Assembly (NCBI RefSeq): GCF_030445035.2 | Contig: NC_080673.1 | Coordinates: forward strand, 193,173,216-193,237,215 | Direction: 5' to 3' | Length of the DNA: 64,000 bases | DNA from: Dasypus novemcinctus | Lineage: Eukaryota > Chordata > Mammalia > Cingulata > Dasypodidae | In this document: piece by piece, positions 23,346 through 35,251 of the stretch | How the letters are laid out: the number at the start of each line of letters is the position of its first letter | How positions within the stretch are numbered: position 1 is the first letter of the stretch | Notes under the pieces: model-generated | What the model was told of the DNA's origin: nothing | The model's input: only the letters and a program-made list of their open reading frames with translations | Database searches by the model: none | Position numbers and translations under genes: made by a program

Positions 23346-25364
23346 TTATCTTAATGCTTATATTTGCAAAAAGATAAACTAGTAGAATAAGTCAGAAGCT
23401 AATGAAAGCAGTGACACACAGGCAGCTGAGACTGCGCTAGGCATACTTTTGACCTTGGAATCACATAAATGTCAAATATATTAAAATACTACAACCAAAT
23501 TTTAGAAAAGCAAGGGGAACAAAGTGCAGATGTTAAAAGGAGATGCTTTGCCTGTAAAAACAAGTAAAACCAAGCCATAAGCAAGGAGGGCAGCCCAGTG
23601 AATAAACCAGTGTCTGGGCATCCCTCTAAATGGGTCTCTAAGAGTGGGTCCAAGATGAGAGTGAAGAGGAAGGGCAAGGAAAAGACAGGGAATTGGCTAG
23701 AGAAGGGGGAATGGTAGACGTCAAGCAGAGAGAAGCCAAGAGGAAGTGACAAGAAAGCAGGAAAGCAGGGCATACACAGAGGAGATCCCTCTTCCCCAAA
23801 CCATCCACTAAAAGCCTCCACCAGTCCGCTAAAAGCTTCTCTCTCCATCTCCCCAGAAATCTTTGTCATAAGCCAATAACATTGCTTCAGTTAGAAATAT
23901 TTTTTTCTGACAGTGCTAGTAATTGAAGGGAGACCACTTTTCCCTATTGCTCTTTCCCTGTGTGGCAGGATACTACTCCCAGATGAACTAAACGATGTCA
24001 TGTCTTTCTCCCTGGGTGTCCCTCTCTGCTGTCCTCCCTCCCCTATGTGATCTTGAAGGCACCCGCGTGTTTTCCGCCTCAGGGAGCAGGTGTGGCCTGA
24101 TAGAAAGCATTCAACCAGTCAAACATTCACAGGAAAGGAGAAAATGCCACCTGGGGTCCTGAGAACAGAGGCGATCCATGTACATTTTACAATGAATGAG
24201 AAAAAAAGCCCCTCGCCAGGAATGGCTGTGTGGCCAGGGCCCTCTGAGCAGCCTGACATGGGTCCACTGGCACTACAAGGCAGAAACATAGAGAAATCCA
24301 TTCAGTGTGAAGGCACAGAGCAGGGAGGGCTGTGCCCGGCCCCGGGACAAAGGCCAGGTGGCCCCCGCCCTTCCTTGGCACTGGCCAAGATCCTGGAACT
24401 ATGACACCACGCCGGGGAGAGTGAGAACCCTGGGAAGGACTGAGGTTGCCTCTCCTTGTCTTTCTTTGCCTGTTCTTTTTTCAACAGTGTAATGGGCGTT
24501 CAGAGTTTATGTTAAGTTGGTTTACACATATTTTTAAAGTGCTGCTTATTGCACACCTAGATTTGAGGGATGAAATCCATACCCAATATCTTCAATCCTT
24601 TCCCAACTTAAATACCTTTGGATCCCAAGGGGGATAGAGGTCTAATGTGGTGAAACAAAAGCAGGGTCATCTCGGGCTTGCCCAATCCATAAGGGGTGGC
24701 CGTGCTGAGATCCAGAGACAGGGACCCGTCAGTGTATCAAGCAGCAGTAAAGAAAGTGAAGATAGAAATGTGGAGCAATTGTCAGGGAGTCAGGAAATGC
24801 TACGGATTCTGCCTGCCTGATCCACCTTTCTTTTACTCATGTGCCCGGAATTAAATGCCACAGAGGTCAAACAAATGTTTAACTCAAGAACAGTCAACAC
24901 AATGTATGGCCTTGTACTTTGTCCTGAAAATAAGAAATAAAAACAAAATGAAAAAAACAATAAAACCTCAGAGCAGGGGCAGATGGAAGGGATGCTAGCT
25001 AAAAATCTAAAGGGATTCAAAGAGAGGAAAATGTCTTCAATGCCTTGGAAATCCAGGGGCAGATCGTGGCTGCTACATCAGAGACATGTTTTCTTTAAGG
25101 TAACTGCAGTCCTGAAACATACCCAGCTTCATAAAACAAAGGTAACCTTTGGAGCTGTAGGAACTGGCAGGTGAAACAGTTACGTTTGGATAACAAGAGT
25201 GCATTTCATATGTTCAGTTGGCCTCACAAAGTTATTAAACAAACAACAACAAAAAAAAAATGTGAAGGCAATCTACCAGTCCTGTTTGCCTAGGCTAACT
25301 GGTCTTTACCTTGCCCACTTTCACCCAGTATTGCAACAATCTGATCACTTGACGAACTCATCTA
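23346..25364. other. Unique intergenic sequence
   Basis: No gene recognised. A 33-bp SINE-head-like stretch at 24082 is too short to call. Confidence 0.45.
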
Positions 25365-25480
25365 CCAGAGCAAGAGTTCCTTGAGGGCTGGGACAGTGCT
25401 TCATGAGGTTTTAGCCTTTACGACTTACCACAGAGCCTGATCCTAGCAAGTCCCCAACACAAATGGAGTCAAGAGATGGA
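25365..25480 (+). mobile_element. L2 3' end relic
   Basis: gttccttgagggctgggaca followed by cacagagcctgatcctagca is the L2 3' terminal pattern. Confidence 0.5.
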
Positions 25481-27479
25481 TGGAAGGCTAGGTGGGAGGT
25501 CAATATATGGATAGGAGGATGATGAAAGTATTGGCTGCTGCCCCATTATTTGTGAGGTGACCCAAGTTTTGCAGTAACTTGTACAGTCTCAGGGCAAGTG
25601 GGAGGTATGGAGAATGGGGCAGGGACAGAGCAGAGATTTTCTTTTTCTTTTATCTGACCTCTGAGCAGTGTATCTAACTCGATGTGGCGAGCCTCCAGTT
25701 CACAACTCAAGAGTGAGGGTGTCAGACCATATCTCAGTGGGCAATTGCCCATATTTCAATGGTCAAAATGTGACAGGAGGGCTTTTTCAAAAGCCGTAAT
25801 ATTTAAGGCCAGAATGGGTGATAGAGTCTTGGGGTTAGGCACAGAGATAAGATCACCTGGACCGGAGGTTTTGTTAAGTGCTAGGCAGGCAGGAACAGGC
25901 CAGAGCAGAGCACAATTCCTGAAAGGAACTGGAGGAATCATCAGGACACCCAAGTAGAAGCCCAGGTGATGCTCATATCTTCTTGATCACATGGGTGCTG
26001 AGCGTTGGGCACCCAGTGCTGTATCACTGGATACAGAGCGTTGGGCACCAAGACTAATAGCAGATCCTACCTACTGAAAAGGACTTGATCCTCAGAGCAC
26101 TCCTCAAGGATCCCTTCAAGCTCTTGTGTATGTCCGTCACTCCCCTCCAATCCACCAACATTTGAACTTGCTCAAGTGTCTTTCATATTAAATGGAACCA
26201 GAAAAACCCAGCCAACCAACAGGTAAACCAACTTCTTAACAGCCAGGTGCTGTCTATAGCGCGTCCATTTCTTCCTTCCTTCTCACTCCTCTGTGTATGT
26301 TCAACAGGACGTGTCTTTCTCCACGCATGAAATTGCTCTCACTGAGGATTGTGATGACCTCATTATTGCTCAATCCAAAGGCCCCATATAGTATCTTACG
26401 TGCCCACTTCCTCTTTCTGACTTGACTTCCATGAAAACATCTTCTTGTTTTTTTCCTCCTACTTTCTGCCTCCCTTTGTGGACTGCTCTTCTGACCATTT
26501 CTTAGGAAAAGTTGCTCCTAGTTTTCCTGGTGCTCTTTTCTCATGCTATACACCCTTTGATCGATGTCATCCATTCCCATGGCCTTGATTATCCACACAC
26601 AAAGGACCCTCAAATCTATATTTCATCCCCAATTTCTTTCTAGATTGCCACACCAAATGCATGCACCTATTTCCTAACATCTGCCCTTGGATGTCCCATA
26701 GGCTGATGCATGCCATTTTGATTCTGTCATTCTGAGGCAATTTTGATCTGAAGGACCAAAATGAAACTGACAATGACCAACATGACACATTGTCAAATTT
26801 GTTACAGATGAAAAGCTGACGGGAGAATCACATCTCATTGGTAAAATTAAAAACTGCAAAAAAAAAACTGTCTCAGGAAAATATTAGGTTTAGTTAAAAA
26901 AAAAAGGAAGTATATCTGATAGTAGCAAAAAACAGCAAGTGGTAGAATTCATCACAAACTGATGAAGCATCAAAAATATTTGATAAAACTTTAGATTTGC
27001 AAATTTCAACCCAGTAAATTTCACTCGGTAAAAATAGTGAAGCTAAAAGAAAACACAGAAAAAAACTGTATCTGTAAAAATCTGTAAAAATTTGACCACA
27101 ACGAAAAAAGTAGTTAATAAGTCAAACCTTTATTGTAAAATGTACATGAAAAAAGATTTTATCCTGATGCAAATAATGTCAATAACACAAAGATGAAAGT
27201 GGAAACAATTTAAATATGCCAGATGGCATATAAGATAAAAGTCAAGGAATTAAAGGGGCCTAAAGGAGTTCACCCTGGAATCGATGTTTGCCACAGAATT
27301 CATCAGTGTTGATAAAGTTCTGACTAAGATGTTTAAATCCCAAACTAAAACATCATCAGGGACAAAACATACAAGAGCTTAAAATGATGAGTTGAAGATG
27401 TCCTGCACTTCCCATGGGTCCCTCCAACCCCAGTTTGAGTCAAGTCAAAAGCTCACGTTTCCCCGACTCCTTTCCTTTC
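25481..27479. other. Unique intergenic sequence
   Basis: No gene recognised. A 14-bp motif gagcgttgggcacc occurs twice (about 26000 and 26036). About 26280-26710 may be an ancient repeat. Confidence 0.4.
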
Positions 27480-28060
27480 CTTAAAACCCTTTCCCACCAC
27501 CACATCTGATCATATCCTGCCTTTTCCGGTTACTAAATATCTCTCAGTGTGTTCACATCACCCCTGTCTAAAGGTAGCTCCTACTTCTTAGGCCACCATC
27601 ACCTCTAGGCTTACACACACGGCCAAGGAAAAGATTTTTCTGAAATGCGAATGTGTTCATAGACTCCTCAGAGGTCTCCCTGCCCAGCACTGCAGGTCTT
27701 GCAAGGTCTCTCACGAGATGACGACATCTGCAGCCTAACCCCACGCCCTTGCTCTACCACGCACTCTCTGGATCTCAAATTTGCCATCCTCTCTCTGGCT
27801 TCCAGGCATCACATGTGCTTGTCCTTCTACCCCAAATCATGCTGCCTTTACCTCACCCCTATAACACCTGTGCTGGTGAATTCCTACTTGTCCTTCAGGA
27901 ACTATACTGCACCTGTCTGGTATCTTGTCTTCTCTCCAATTAATTATAAGTTCTTGGGACAGGACAGGGTCATGTCTTATTTACCATTATATTCTTAGTG
28001 CCAAGAACAGTGCCGGATGTGTAACAGGCATTCTATAAATATTTGTTGAGCTGATGGATG
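27480..28060 (+). mobile_element. L2 relic with 3' end
   Basis: L2-like blocks run to the 3' end: cacatgtgcttgtccttcta, then agttcttgggacaggacagg, then cagtgccggatgtgtaacag and a tttgttgagctgatgg end. Short ORFs at 27699-27998 are read-through of this relic. Confidence 0.6.
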
Positions 28061-28061
28061 G

Positions 28062-28215
28062 AGCTTATTTAATCTTCACAATGACCCCACGGAGCAGGTA
28101 TTACTAGCCACATTTCAAGAAGCTCGGGGAAGTTAAATAACTTGCCCAAGTTCCCACTGCAAGTAAGTAGCAGTGAGGATTTAACCTATATCATGTAGAC
28201 TAAAAAGTGCATGTT
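28062..28215 (+). mobile_element. MIR relic
   Basis: ttaatcttcacaatgacccc, gagcaggtattactagccac and gttaaataacttgcccaagt occur in MIR order. Confidence 0.7.
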
Positions 28216-29639
28216 TTCCTCTAGTCAATTTTGCTTTGCCTTTCAGCTGGAAACAATGAAAACTCAGATTTGGGGACAGAGTTCCTACCAATACAGCATC
28301 AAGAGTTGACAGGAGAGATGAATGAATGAAAAAATAATCATTACACAGTGTGATCATGCAGTTATAAATTCACAAACAACAGGTGAATATAGAAAAAAGA
28401 ATGACCATAGGGAAAGGAGGATATGAAAGACTGTGAGCAGTGATATTTGAGTGGGGGTTGAAAGGCTGAGTAAGGGCTGGCCTGGCCGACAAAGCTTGGC
28501 ACAGAACCCTGGGAAGACAGAAAATGAGTTTAGTTTTCTTATCCATCATTTGTTACATCAGAATGTTTAAGAACTTAATATTCTCTCCGAGCGTAGTATA
28601 GATGACAAAGCTGCTAATGCCAATACTTTGACGTTCCAAAACACCAAAATGATTAAATGTACAAGAGTATAAATGCCAGGGAGGATGATTTCTCGGAAGT
28701 GTCAAGCATTATGCTGAACGCGTCTTTCTTGGGTGCTGCCAGACGTCCTCAGGCAGGCCATTATGAACGTATTTCTTCATGTCTTAGGCCCCATTGATGT
28801 ATTCTGCTGTGTTCCAAGTGTCAATTAAAATTGCAGGCTGACTGCCAAAGTAAAATTGCTTACATTACAATAAGAGTGTCTAAATTAAATGGCTTAAAAC
28901 AGAGAGTCTAATTCCAAGTCAATATACAGTTCTTTACCCAACCCCAAAATCGCGGGGGATAAGCTGAGACTCAGATGTAAAATTTAATAAATGGCGTGTT
29001 CTTCTTGATAGTTACAGTTATTCAAAATCATCTAGAACGTTAAAGTTTACAAAAGCAGCTTTAAAGTTATCATCCCATTTTTTACTTTCAATCTGCTAAA
29101 ATATTTAATTTAGGATTTTTAAGTTAAATATGATATTGTAGTAATACCTGTCATTAAAATAAATCTGTGATTCCCTGCTGAAAAGCCTAAATCTTCTATA
29201 AATGTTATAATCAGATAAAATTTCAGAAAACAAATGTTGTTAAAATGTCTTGAACTAGATATTGGTCAAAGACATTGAAATTAAGACAATGCGTGTAAGT
29301 GCTCAATAAACAGACTAGTGGACCCTTCCTACATCTATGAATAGAAGTATAAGGAAATCCCAGGACATAGGAGGCTCAGAAAGACTTTATTCTTCAACTT
29401 AGGAAGAAAGCCCAGGGGTAGTTTCAGCAACCTTTTAATCCCCTAATTCTTCATTCTGACCATTCTGTGCCACTCTGTTGTCTAGTTAATGACCACCCTT
29501 TCTTCCTTATGACTTACCCAGAAACAGAAAGTTCTGTTCAAACACTAGCCATTTTCCTAACTTTTTTTTACTTTGCACATGTCCTCCATTTGTTTATAAA
29601 CCGTCCTCCAGTTGCCTTCCTTAGCCACATTTTCTACCA
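28216..29639. other. Unique AT-rich sequence
   Basis: No gene recognised. 28550-29080 has the look of a conserved non-coding block, with many TAAT cores and no repeat. Confidence 0.35.
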
Positions 29640-29885
29640 GGCAAACAAGTCTTTCAAGACTCATTCAAATGCCATCTCATTTTAAATGTCCCTGGCTCCC
29701 ACGCAGCACGTAGAATTAATCTCTCCTTTGAACTACCATGACACTTCATTCATTCCTCTGTTGTGGTACTTATCACATTGCAATGTGATTACTTTGGGGA
29801 CAGGCAACACATTTCAATTATCTTTGTAACTTTAGGATCATGTGCCTGGCACATAACAGTCAACAAATGTTTGCTGAACAAGAAA
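29640..29885 (+). mobile_element. L2 3' end relic
   Basis: ttcaaatgccatctcatttt, tctgttgtggtacttatcac, then gtgcctggcacataacagtc and caacaaatgtttgctgaac are L2 3' hallmarks. Confidence 0.6.
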
Positions 29886-29954
29886 ATAACTGAAGTCTGT
29901 TGCCTGAAGGTGGGTGACTTAAGATAAATAATATGACTAAGAATAGGGTACTTG

Positions 29955-30373
29955 GGGGAAGCGGATTTGGCTCAATTAATATAGCATCTGCCTACCACAT
30001 GGGAGGTCCAGAGTTCAAACCCAGGGCTTCCTGACCCATGTGGTGAGCTGGCCTATGTGCAGTGCTGATGAGTGCAAGGAGTGCTGTGCCATGCAGGGGT
30101 GTCCCCCGTGTAGGGGAGCCCCACATGCAAGGAATGCATCCTGTAAGGAGAGCCGCCCCATGCAAAAAAAGCGCAGCCTGCCCAGGAGAAAAAAGCACCG
30201 CACACACGGAGAGGTGACGCAGCAAGATGACGCAAGAAAAAGAGACATAGATTCCCGGTGCCGCTGACATGAATGCAAGCAGACACAGAAGGAACACACA
30301 GCAAATGGACACAGAGAGCAGACAGTGGGGGAGAGGGGCAGGAGGAGAGAAATAAGTAAATAATAAATATTTA
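29955..30373 (+). mobile_element. DAS SINE
   Basis: Full-length. The 16-bp TSD aagaatagggtacttg is perfect (29939-29954 and 30374-30389). A short SINE starts immediately after the right TSD copy. Confidence 0.93.
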
Positions 30374-30389
30374 AAGAATAGGGTACTTG

Positions 30390-30484
30390 GGAGGAGATGT
30401 AGCTCAGTGGTTGAGCACCTGCCTCCCACGTACCAGGTCCCAAGTTTAATCCCCAGTTCTCATAAATAAATAAATAAATAAAAT
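30390..30484 (+). mobile_element. Short tRNA-like SINE
   Basis: Head ggaggagatgtagctcagtg, B box (degenerate, agtttaatcccc) and a (AAAT)n tail. Its right flank ataaggtactag resembles the left flank atagggtacttg, so it used the same target as the neighbouring DAS SINE. Confidence 0.75.
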
Positions 30485-33400
30485 ATAAGGTACTAGAGTC
30501 CATCAAAGATTGGACTTACAAACTTATCCTAAGCCAATATTAAGCTCCAACCTAAAATAATCCGAAAGACTCCTAAAATCACATAGTTCTAAAATTGAAA
30601 GGAAGCTTCAAGACAATCTTGTGTCACATAGATCAGACACAATCCCAGGTTGCATGACTACAGATTCATACCCCAGGCCTCTTGACTCCAAGTTTATAGC
30701 TTTTTCCATTATACCCTGCTGGCTCTCCTTCTGGAGACTTTTTCTATCCTACTACCATCGTTTGAAATCTAATTCTATGGTTGGTCCCAAAGGAATATTT
30801 CACCCACTTTGGCATAGATTAAAATTTTTAAAAAAGATTATTTTGAGAAAACCATCTGTTGACCCATGTTTGCATGGGTGACTCCACCTGTGTGTTTATA
30901 TAGGTCCCTGAAGGATTAACAGACATTGCCTATTTGTGAAATTATCATTTTTTAAGAAATACATACTCAGAGAAAAAAAGCCCCTTCTGATAGGTATTCC
31001 TTTTGAAAAACACCCCTAATCCAAAGAAAACTCACAAGGGTGAAGCCACTTATGCATTTGTACAACAGAACACCAGTGAAGACAACTGATCATTCCAATT
31101 AGGCTTTCTCTATGCAAAATTATTAAAATGTTAGAGGGAAACAAATGGCAGATTTGGAGTGGACATTAAGTTGCCCAAAGTCAAAGGAATTGACTTATTT
31201 TTGGACCTTTAATTATTTAATATGGGATTGATGTCATTGGCTACACTAAGATAAAGTACAAACTGTGAAAGAGTACATTTCAAGCTTGTATAAATAAAAA
31301 TCAAATTGCACAGCATATAGCATTGTGTAGAAAAATGATATCTAGCCAACATCCAGGTCAGATCATAAATACCAGCACCATAATCAATATTAAAATTGAA
31401 TATTCAAAAATGGTTTGCAGGGCTACAAATAAATTTTTACACAATTGGTGTTATTACATAGTATATGGATGAAGGGTCAGAGTGAAAGTTAAGAGGTGAT
31501 AAATAATGATCAGCAGCATCTGATTTAGCCTCAGGATTTTTAGCAATTAAATATTTATGTGTGAATTACACATGCCAAATTTTTAACCCCAGCGTATATC
31601 TGTCATCAGTGGACAGATACTCTGCAGAATGTGAATTAACGCTAGTATCAGCTTGGGCAAAGCATAATTAGAAGGATAAAACTGTCCCAAGAAAATAATG
31701 CTTCCTAAGGCCAAAATACATTTCCCTTTTTATTATTTTGAAAAATTATCCACAGTACTGGTCTCCCATGAAACTGTACACCAAAATTATGGTATTTATT
31801 AAGCACCCTTATAGAAAACAAGCAGGTAAAAAGGTCATTCATCATTTGAAGTCAGTATAAACCAGAAGATGTCAGAAACAACAGAAGCATTTTACCTAAA
31901 AGTGTGAACTTAAAAAACTGAGGAGTGGAGTATAATAGATGCATAGAAAAGAGCACCTTCAAAAACCTAAGACCTTAAAATCAGATTTGCAAATTTCCCA
32001 AAACATGGAATGCAGGAACTCTACAAAGAGGATTTTTTTAAGAACCTGAAAATGTATGATGTGTGTGCAATAAACTTTGGTAATCAAGACAAAAGAGAGC
32101 TACTTAGATTTGCATAGGAAGAGATAACACTTAGTAACACATCTTTTTAAGACCTGCAAAGTGCATTCTCTGTCAAGAATCTCAGAAATAAAAGGGGAAA
32201 GATATGAAAAGAATAGTGGAATAACAGCACTGATTAACGGGAAGGAGGACATGATCCTAGCCTAGAAGAACTTAAAGGGCGTAGAAGTAAAGAGAAAAAC
32301 TACTCAGTTATCTTGATTCATGACAGTTTAACTAGAAACACTAGAACAAAGTAAAAATTTATCCTAAATATCATGTGGAATCTTCTGATTACCAACCGCT
32401 ATATTACAAGGGGCCTAAGGAAGCAATAAACTCACCACTAGGAGTATTTAAAACAGAATAAAAAGTTCTGAAAGGCAAAATCCATAAGGAGTAGCAACAT
32501 GAACTAGACAGTAAACAAAATTTCCTCTGCTTTGTGAATTCTAAAATTAAAACCTTAGCGAGCTGGAATTATGAAGAAGGATTTTAACAGTTATCAACAG
32601 ATTTACTGGAAAGTCTGAATTCATTCTGAAAATAGATTTGTGTTAATTAACTGACTAAATGATTGAAACTGTTCTAAACATGACATGTCTATATTTTTAT
32701 CTTGATTATGAAAAATGAGCAATGTTCTTTCTCCTCAGAGTGAGAGAAATCTGGAATTGAAATCTTGCTAAGTCACTATCCTGGTCCCTTTCATCAGTAC
32801 TTTGGAATTTTCCAGAGATTTTAAATCCAATACAAAATGCACCCCATATTCCAACCATGGAAAAAAGGTCTTAACCAATAATTCATGGATTTATATTCAT
32901 ACGCTTTTTAATTTCTTAGAGAAGTCGTAGATTTACAGAAAAATCAAGCATTTTCACATAACTTCTTATGTTCATACACTTTTATTACATAAAAGAACCT
33001 AATTTTAGGTCTTCAAAACAATATCTTTAATGAAACATTCTTTTTAACAAAATATAATTTTCAATAGGTCCTATTTAGAATGGTTTCAGTGTTATATTCT
33101 TGTGCCACGGAAGTGCTTTTAGAAATTAGATTTTTCTCATGACTGTTTTAGATAAGTTGTAAACAGTATATCAGAATCAAGGCACATTATTCAGTTTGTG
33201 CTACATCTTCCAGAAACAAACCAAGTTGATCTCCTTTAGAAATCCATGGAACAAAGCCCAGAAAGGATAAAACATTATGTGCATGAATGAAAAAATGATT
33301 GCTGAAGATAGAAAATATTATTACTAAAACCCAGAGATTCAATAGGCCCACGTAAATATAGTGCACTATACTTTATTTCTTTACCATATCAGTTGCAAAG

Positions 33401-33837
33401 CTGTTCAGATTTTCTTTAAAAGCTCTTTTCTCTTTGAAGACAAAATGGTGAATGAATTAAATTAAGTACTACATTTCATGAATTAGACATGGTATTTATA
33501 GTTCAGAAAACAGTAGTCATGTACTGCTGAAATAAATTTTCAACTGAGAAATACAGATTCAACTAAAATTGTACTCTATTTCTTGGTTGGAGTCCATATA
33601 CCCAAATTTACTGTATGATGGTAGCCACATAACGACTATTTTGGTTGCTGCTAAATGTCACCCTGGAAGTGTCCCTAGGCTTAGGTGTGCATTAATATGA
33701 GAAAATTGTTTAAAATGCAGAAACCCTGGGATGACAGCCATAGTCTCAGAGACTAGAAAGGTCAGGGACTCCCCCAAACCTACTGGTTCTCCTCATATGA
33801 AGGGATGAAGGACTAATACATGGATCATAAAAAGACT
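30485..33837. other. Long AT-rich unique stretch, repeat-poor
   Basis: More than 3 kb with no gene, RNA or young repeat and only very short ORFs. It could contain regulatory elements; nothing specific is visible. Confidence 0.45.
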
Positions 33838-34255
33838 GACACATATCTTTTGGGGACTGAATCACATCCCCCACAAAAGATATGTTCAGGTCCCAACCCC
33901 TGGTCCTCTGGGTGTGAATTGATTTCTAAGTAGGACCTTTAAATATGTCATTAGTTAAGGTGGACCTAAACTGAATGAAGATGGGCCTTAAGCCAGTACG
34001 GCTGAAGTTTTTATAAGAAATTGGGCAGAGAAACCATGGGAAGCAGCCAAAAACTGGACGTCAATGGAACCCAGAAAAGAAAGAAGACCCCGCCATGTGC
34101 ATCACCATATGACAGAAAAGCCAAGGAACCCCAAAGGTTGCTGGCCAGCTAGAGGATACCCGCCAGGAGGCAGCAAGCCTTCTAGCCTCTGAAACCATGA
34201 GCCAATAAACTCCTGTTGTTAGGCCAACTCTGAATATTTTAAGTCAAGAAACTAA
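33838..34255 (+). mobile_element. LTR-like repeat with polyadenylation signal
   Basis: ggggactgaatcacatcccc, gaccttta...gtcattagttaagg, ttataagaaattgggcagag, then ccttctagcctctgaaacca and AATAAA (34204-34209). The order matches a common old eutherian LTR-type repeat whose name I cannot assign with certainty. Confidence 0.5.
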
Positions 34256-34394
34256 AATTATGCCTTTGATATATTTTCAATAGTTCTAGTACTTGAATTC
34301 CCAGTATGCAAATTTTAGACTCAATGACAAAGGGACTCTCTAAAGATCATACTTAGGTACAAATCTCGACAGTGTAGGCATCTCCAGCTATTTT

Positions 34395-34560
34395 TGCACA
34401 GATTTTATCACAAAATGCCAGAGCTGGAAGAGGCCACCAGGGTTATCTAGCCCAGGACTTTACAGCTGAGAAAATGATCTAGAGAGGTCACATGTGTTAC
34501 CTTAATCAAACAACACCTCAGTTGGAGGGTCAGAGAGCCCCCGCCTTCTCTTGATGCAGG
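34395..34560 (+). mobile_element. Ancient repeat relic
   Basis: aaatgccagagctggaagag followed by atctagcccaggactttaca resembles a mammalian-wide ancient repeat; family uncertain. Confidence 0.35.
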
Positions 34561-34740
34561 AGTCTTTCAAGTCATCGAAGTACTTGATATTTTTATTATT
34601 CAGGGAATTCAAATATAGTTTAGGGGCAAGATAAGTGTTTTTAAGAGATAAATTGATTTGTGGTTGAAAGGTGAAAACTACTTTGTCTAAATGAAAGGAA
34701 GCATTCGGAGATAAAAGATGAAAAAAAAAAGGGTAGGCAT

Positions 34741-35246
34741 TTTATTAGTCAGCCAAAGGGGAGCCGATGCAAAATTTCAGAAGTTGGTTGATTTTTATAA
34801 AGGGTATTTATTTGGGGTAGGAGCTTACAGATACCAGGCCATACTTCCCTCACCATAGTCTATTTTCACTCATTGGCTGTTGACATCTGCTGGCTGTTGA
34901 CATCTGCGAGGGTTCAGGCTTCCTGAGTTCCTCTCTTCCAGGGTCTTTCTTCCTGGGCTCAGGGTTCTTTTCCTGGGGCTTGTTTCTGTTTCCTCTGTGA
35001 GCTTACTTCCTGTGGCTCCAAGCTTAAGGCTTTAGCATAAATTTCCAACATCAAAAACCCTCCAACTCTGTCCTTTGTTGTCTTTTATCTGGGACTCAAT
35101 GACCTATTGGCACAAGAGGTTTACCTGATTACTTAACCAAGTAAACCTGTGAATCAAATATAATCTGATATGCCCAGAGGAAAAAATCAGTTTACAAACA
35201 TAATCCAATATTTCTTTTTGGAATTCATCAATATCAAACTGCTACA
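34741..35246 (-). mobile_element. LTR-like element, family 2, complete
   Basis: A 506-bp element. On the + strand it begins tttattagtcagccaaaggg and ends caaactgctaca. The perfect 5-bp TSD is GGCAT (34736-34740 and 35247-35251). Read on the minus strand it starts TGTAGCAGTTTG. No viral ORF. Confidence 0.72.
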
Positions 35247-35251
35247 GGCAT

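Noticed and set aside
24082-24114. SINE-head-like agggagcaggtgtggcctga
   Set aside because: Only about 30 bp match, with no B box or tail.
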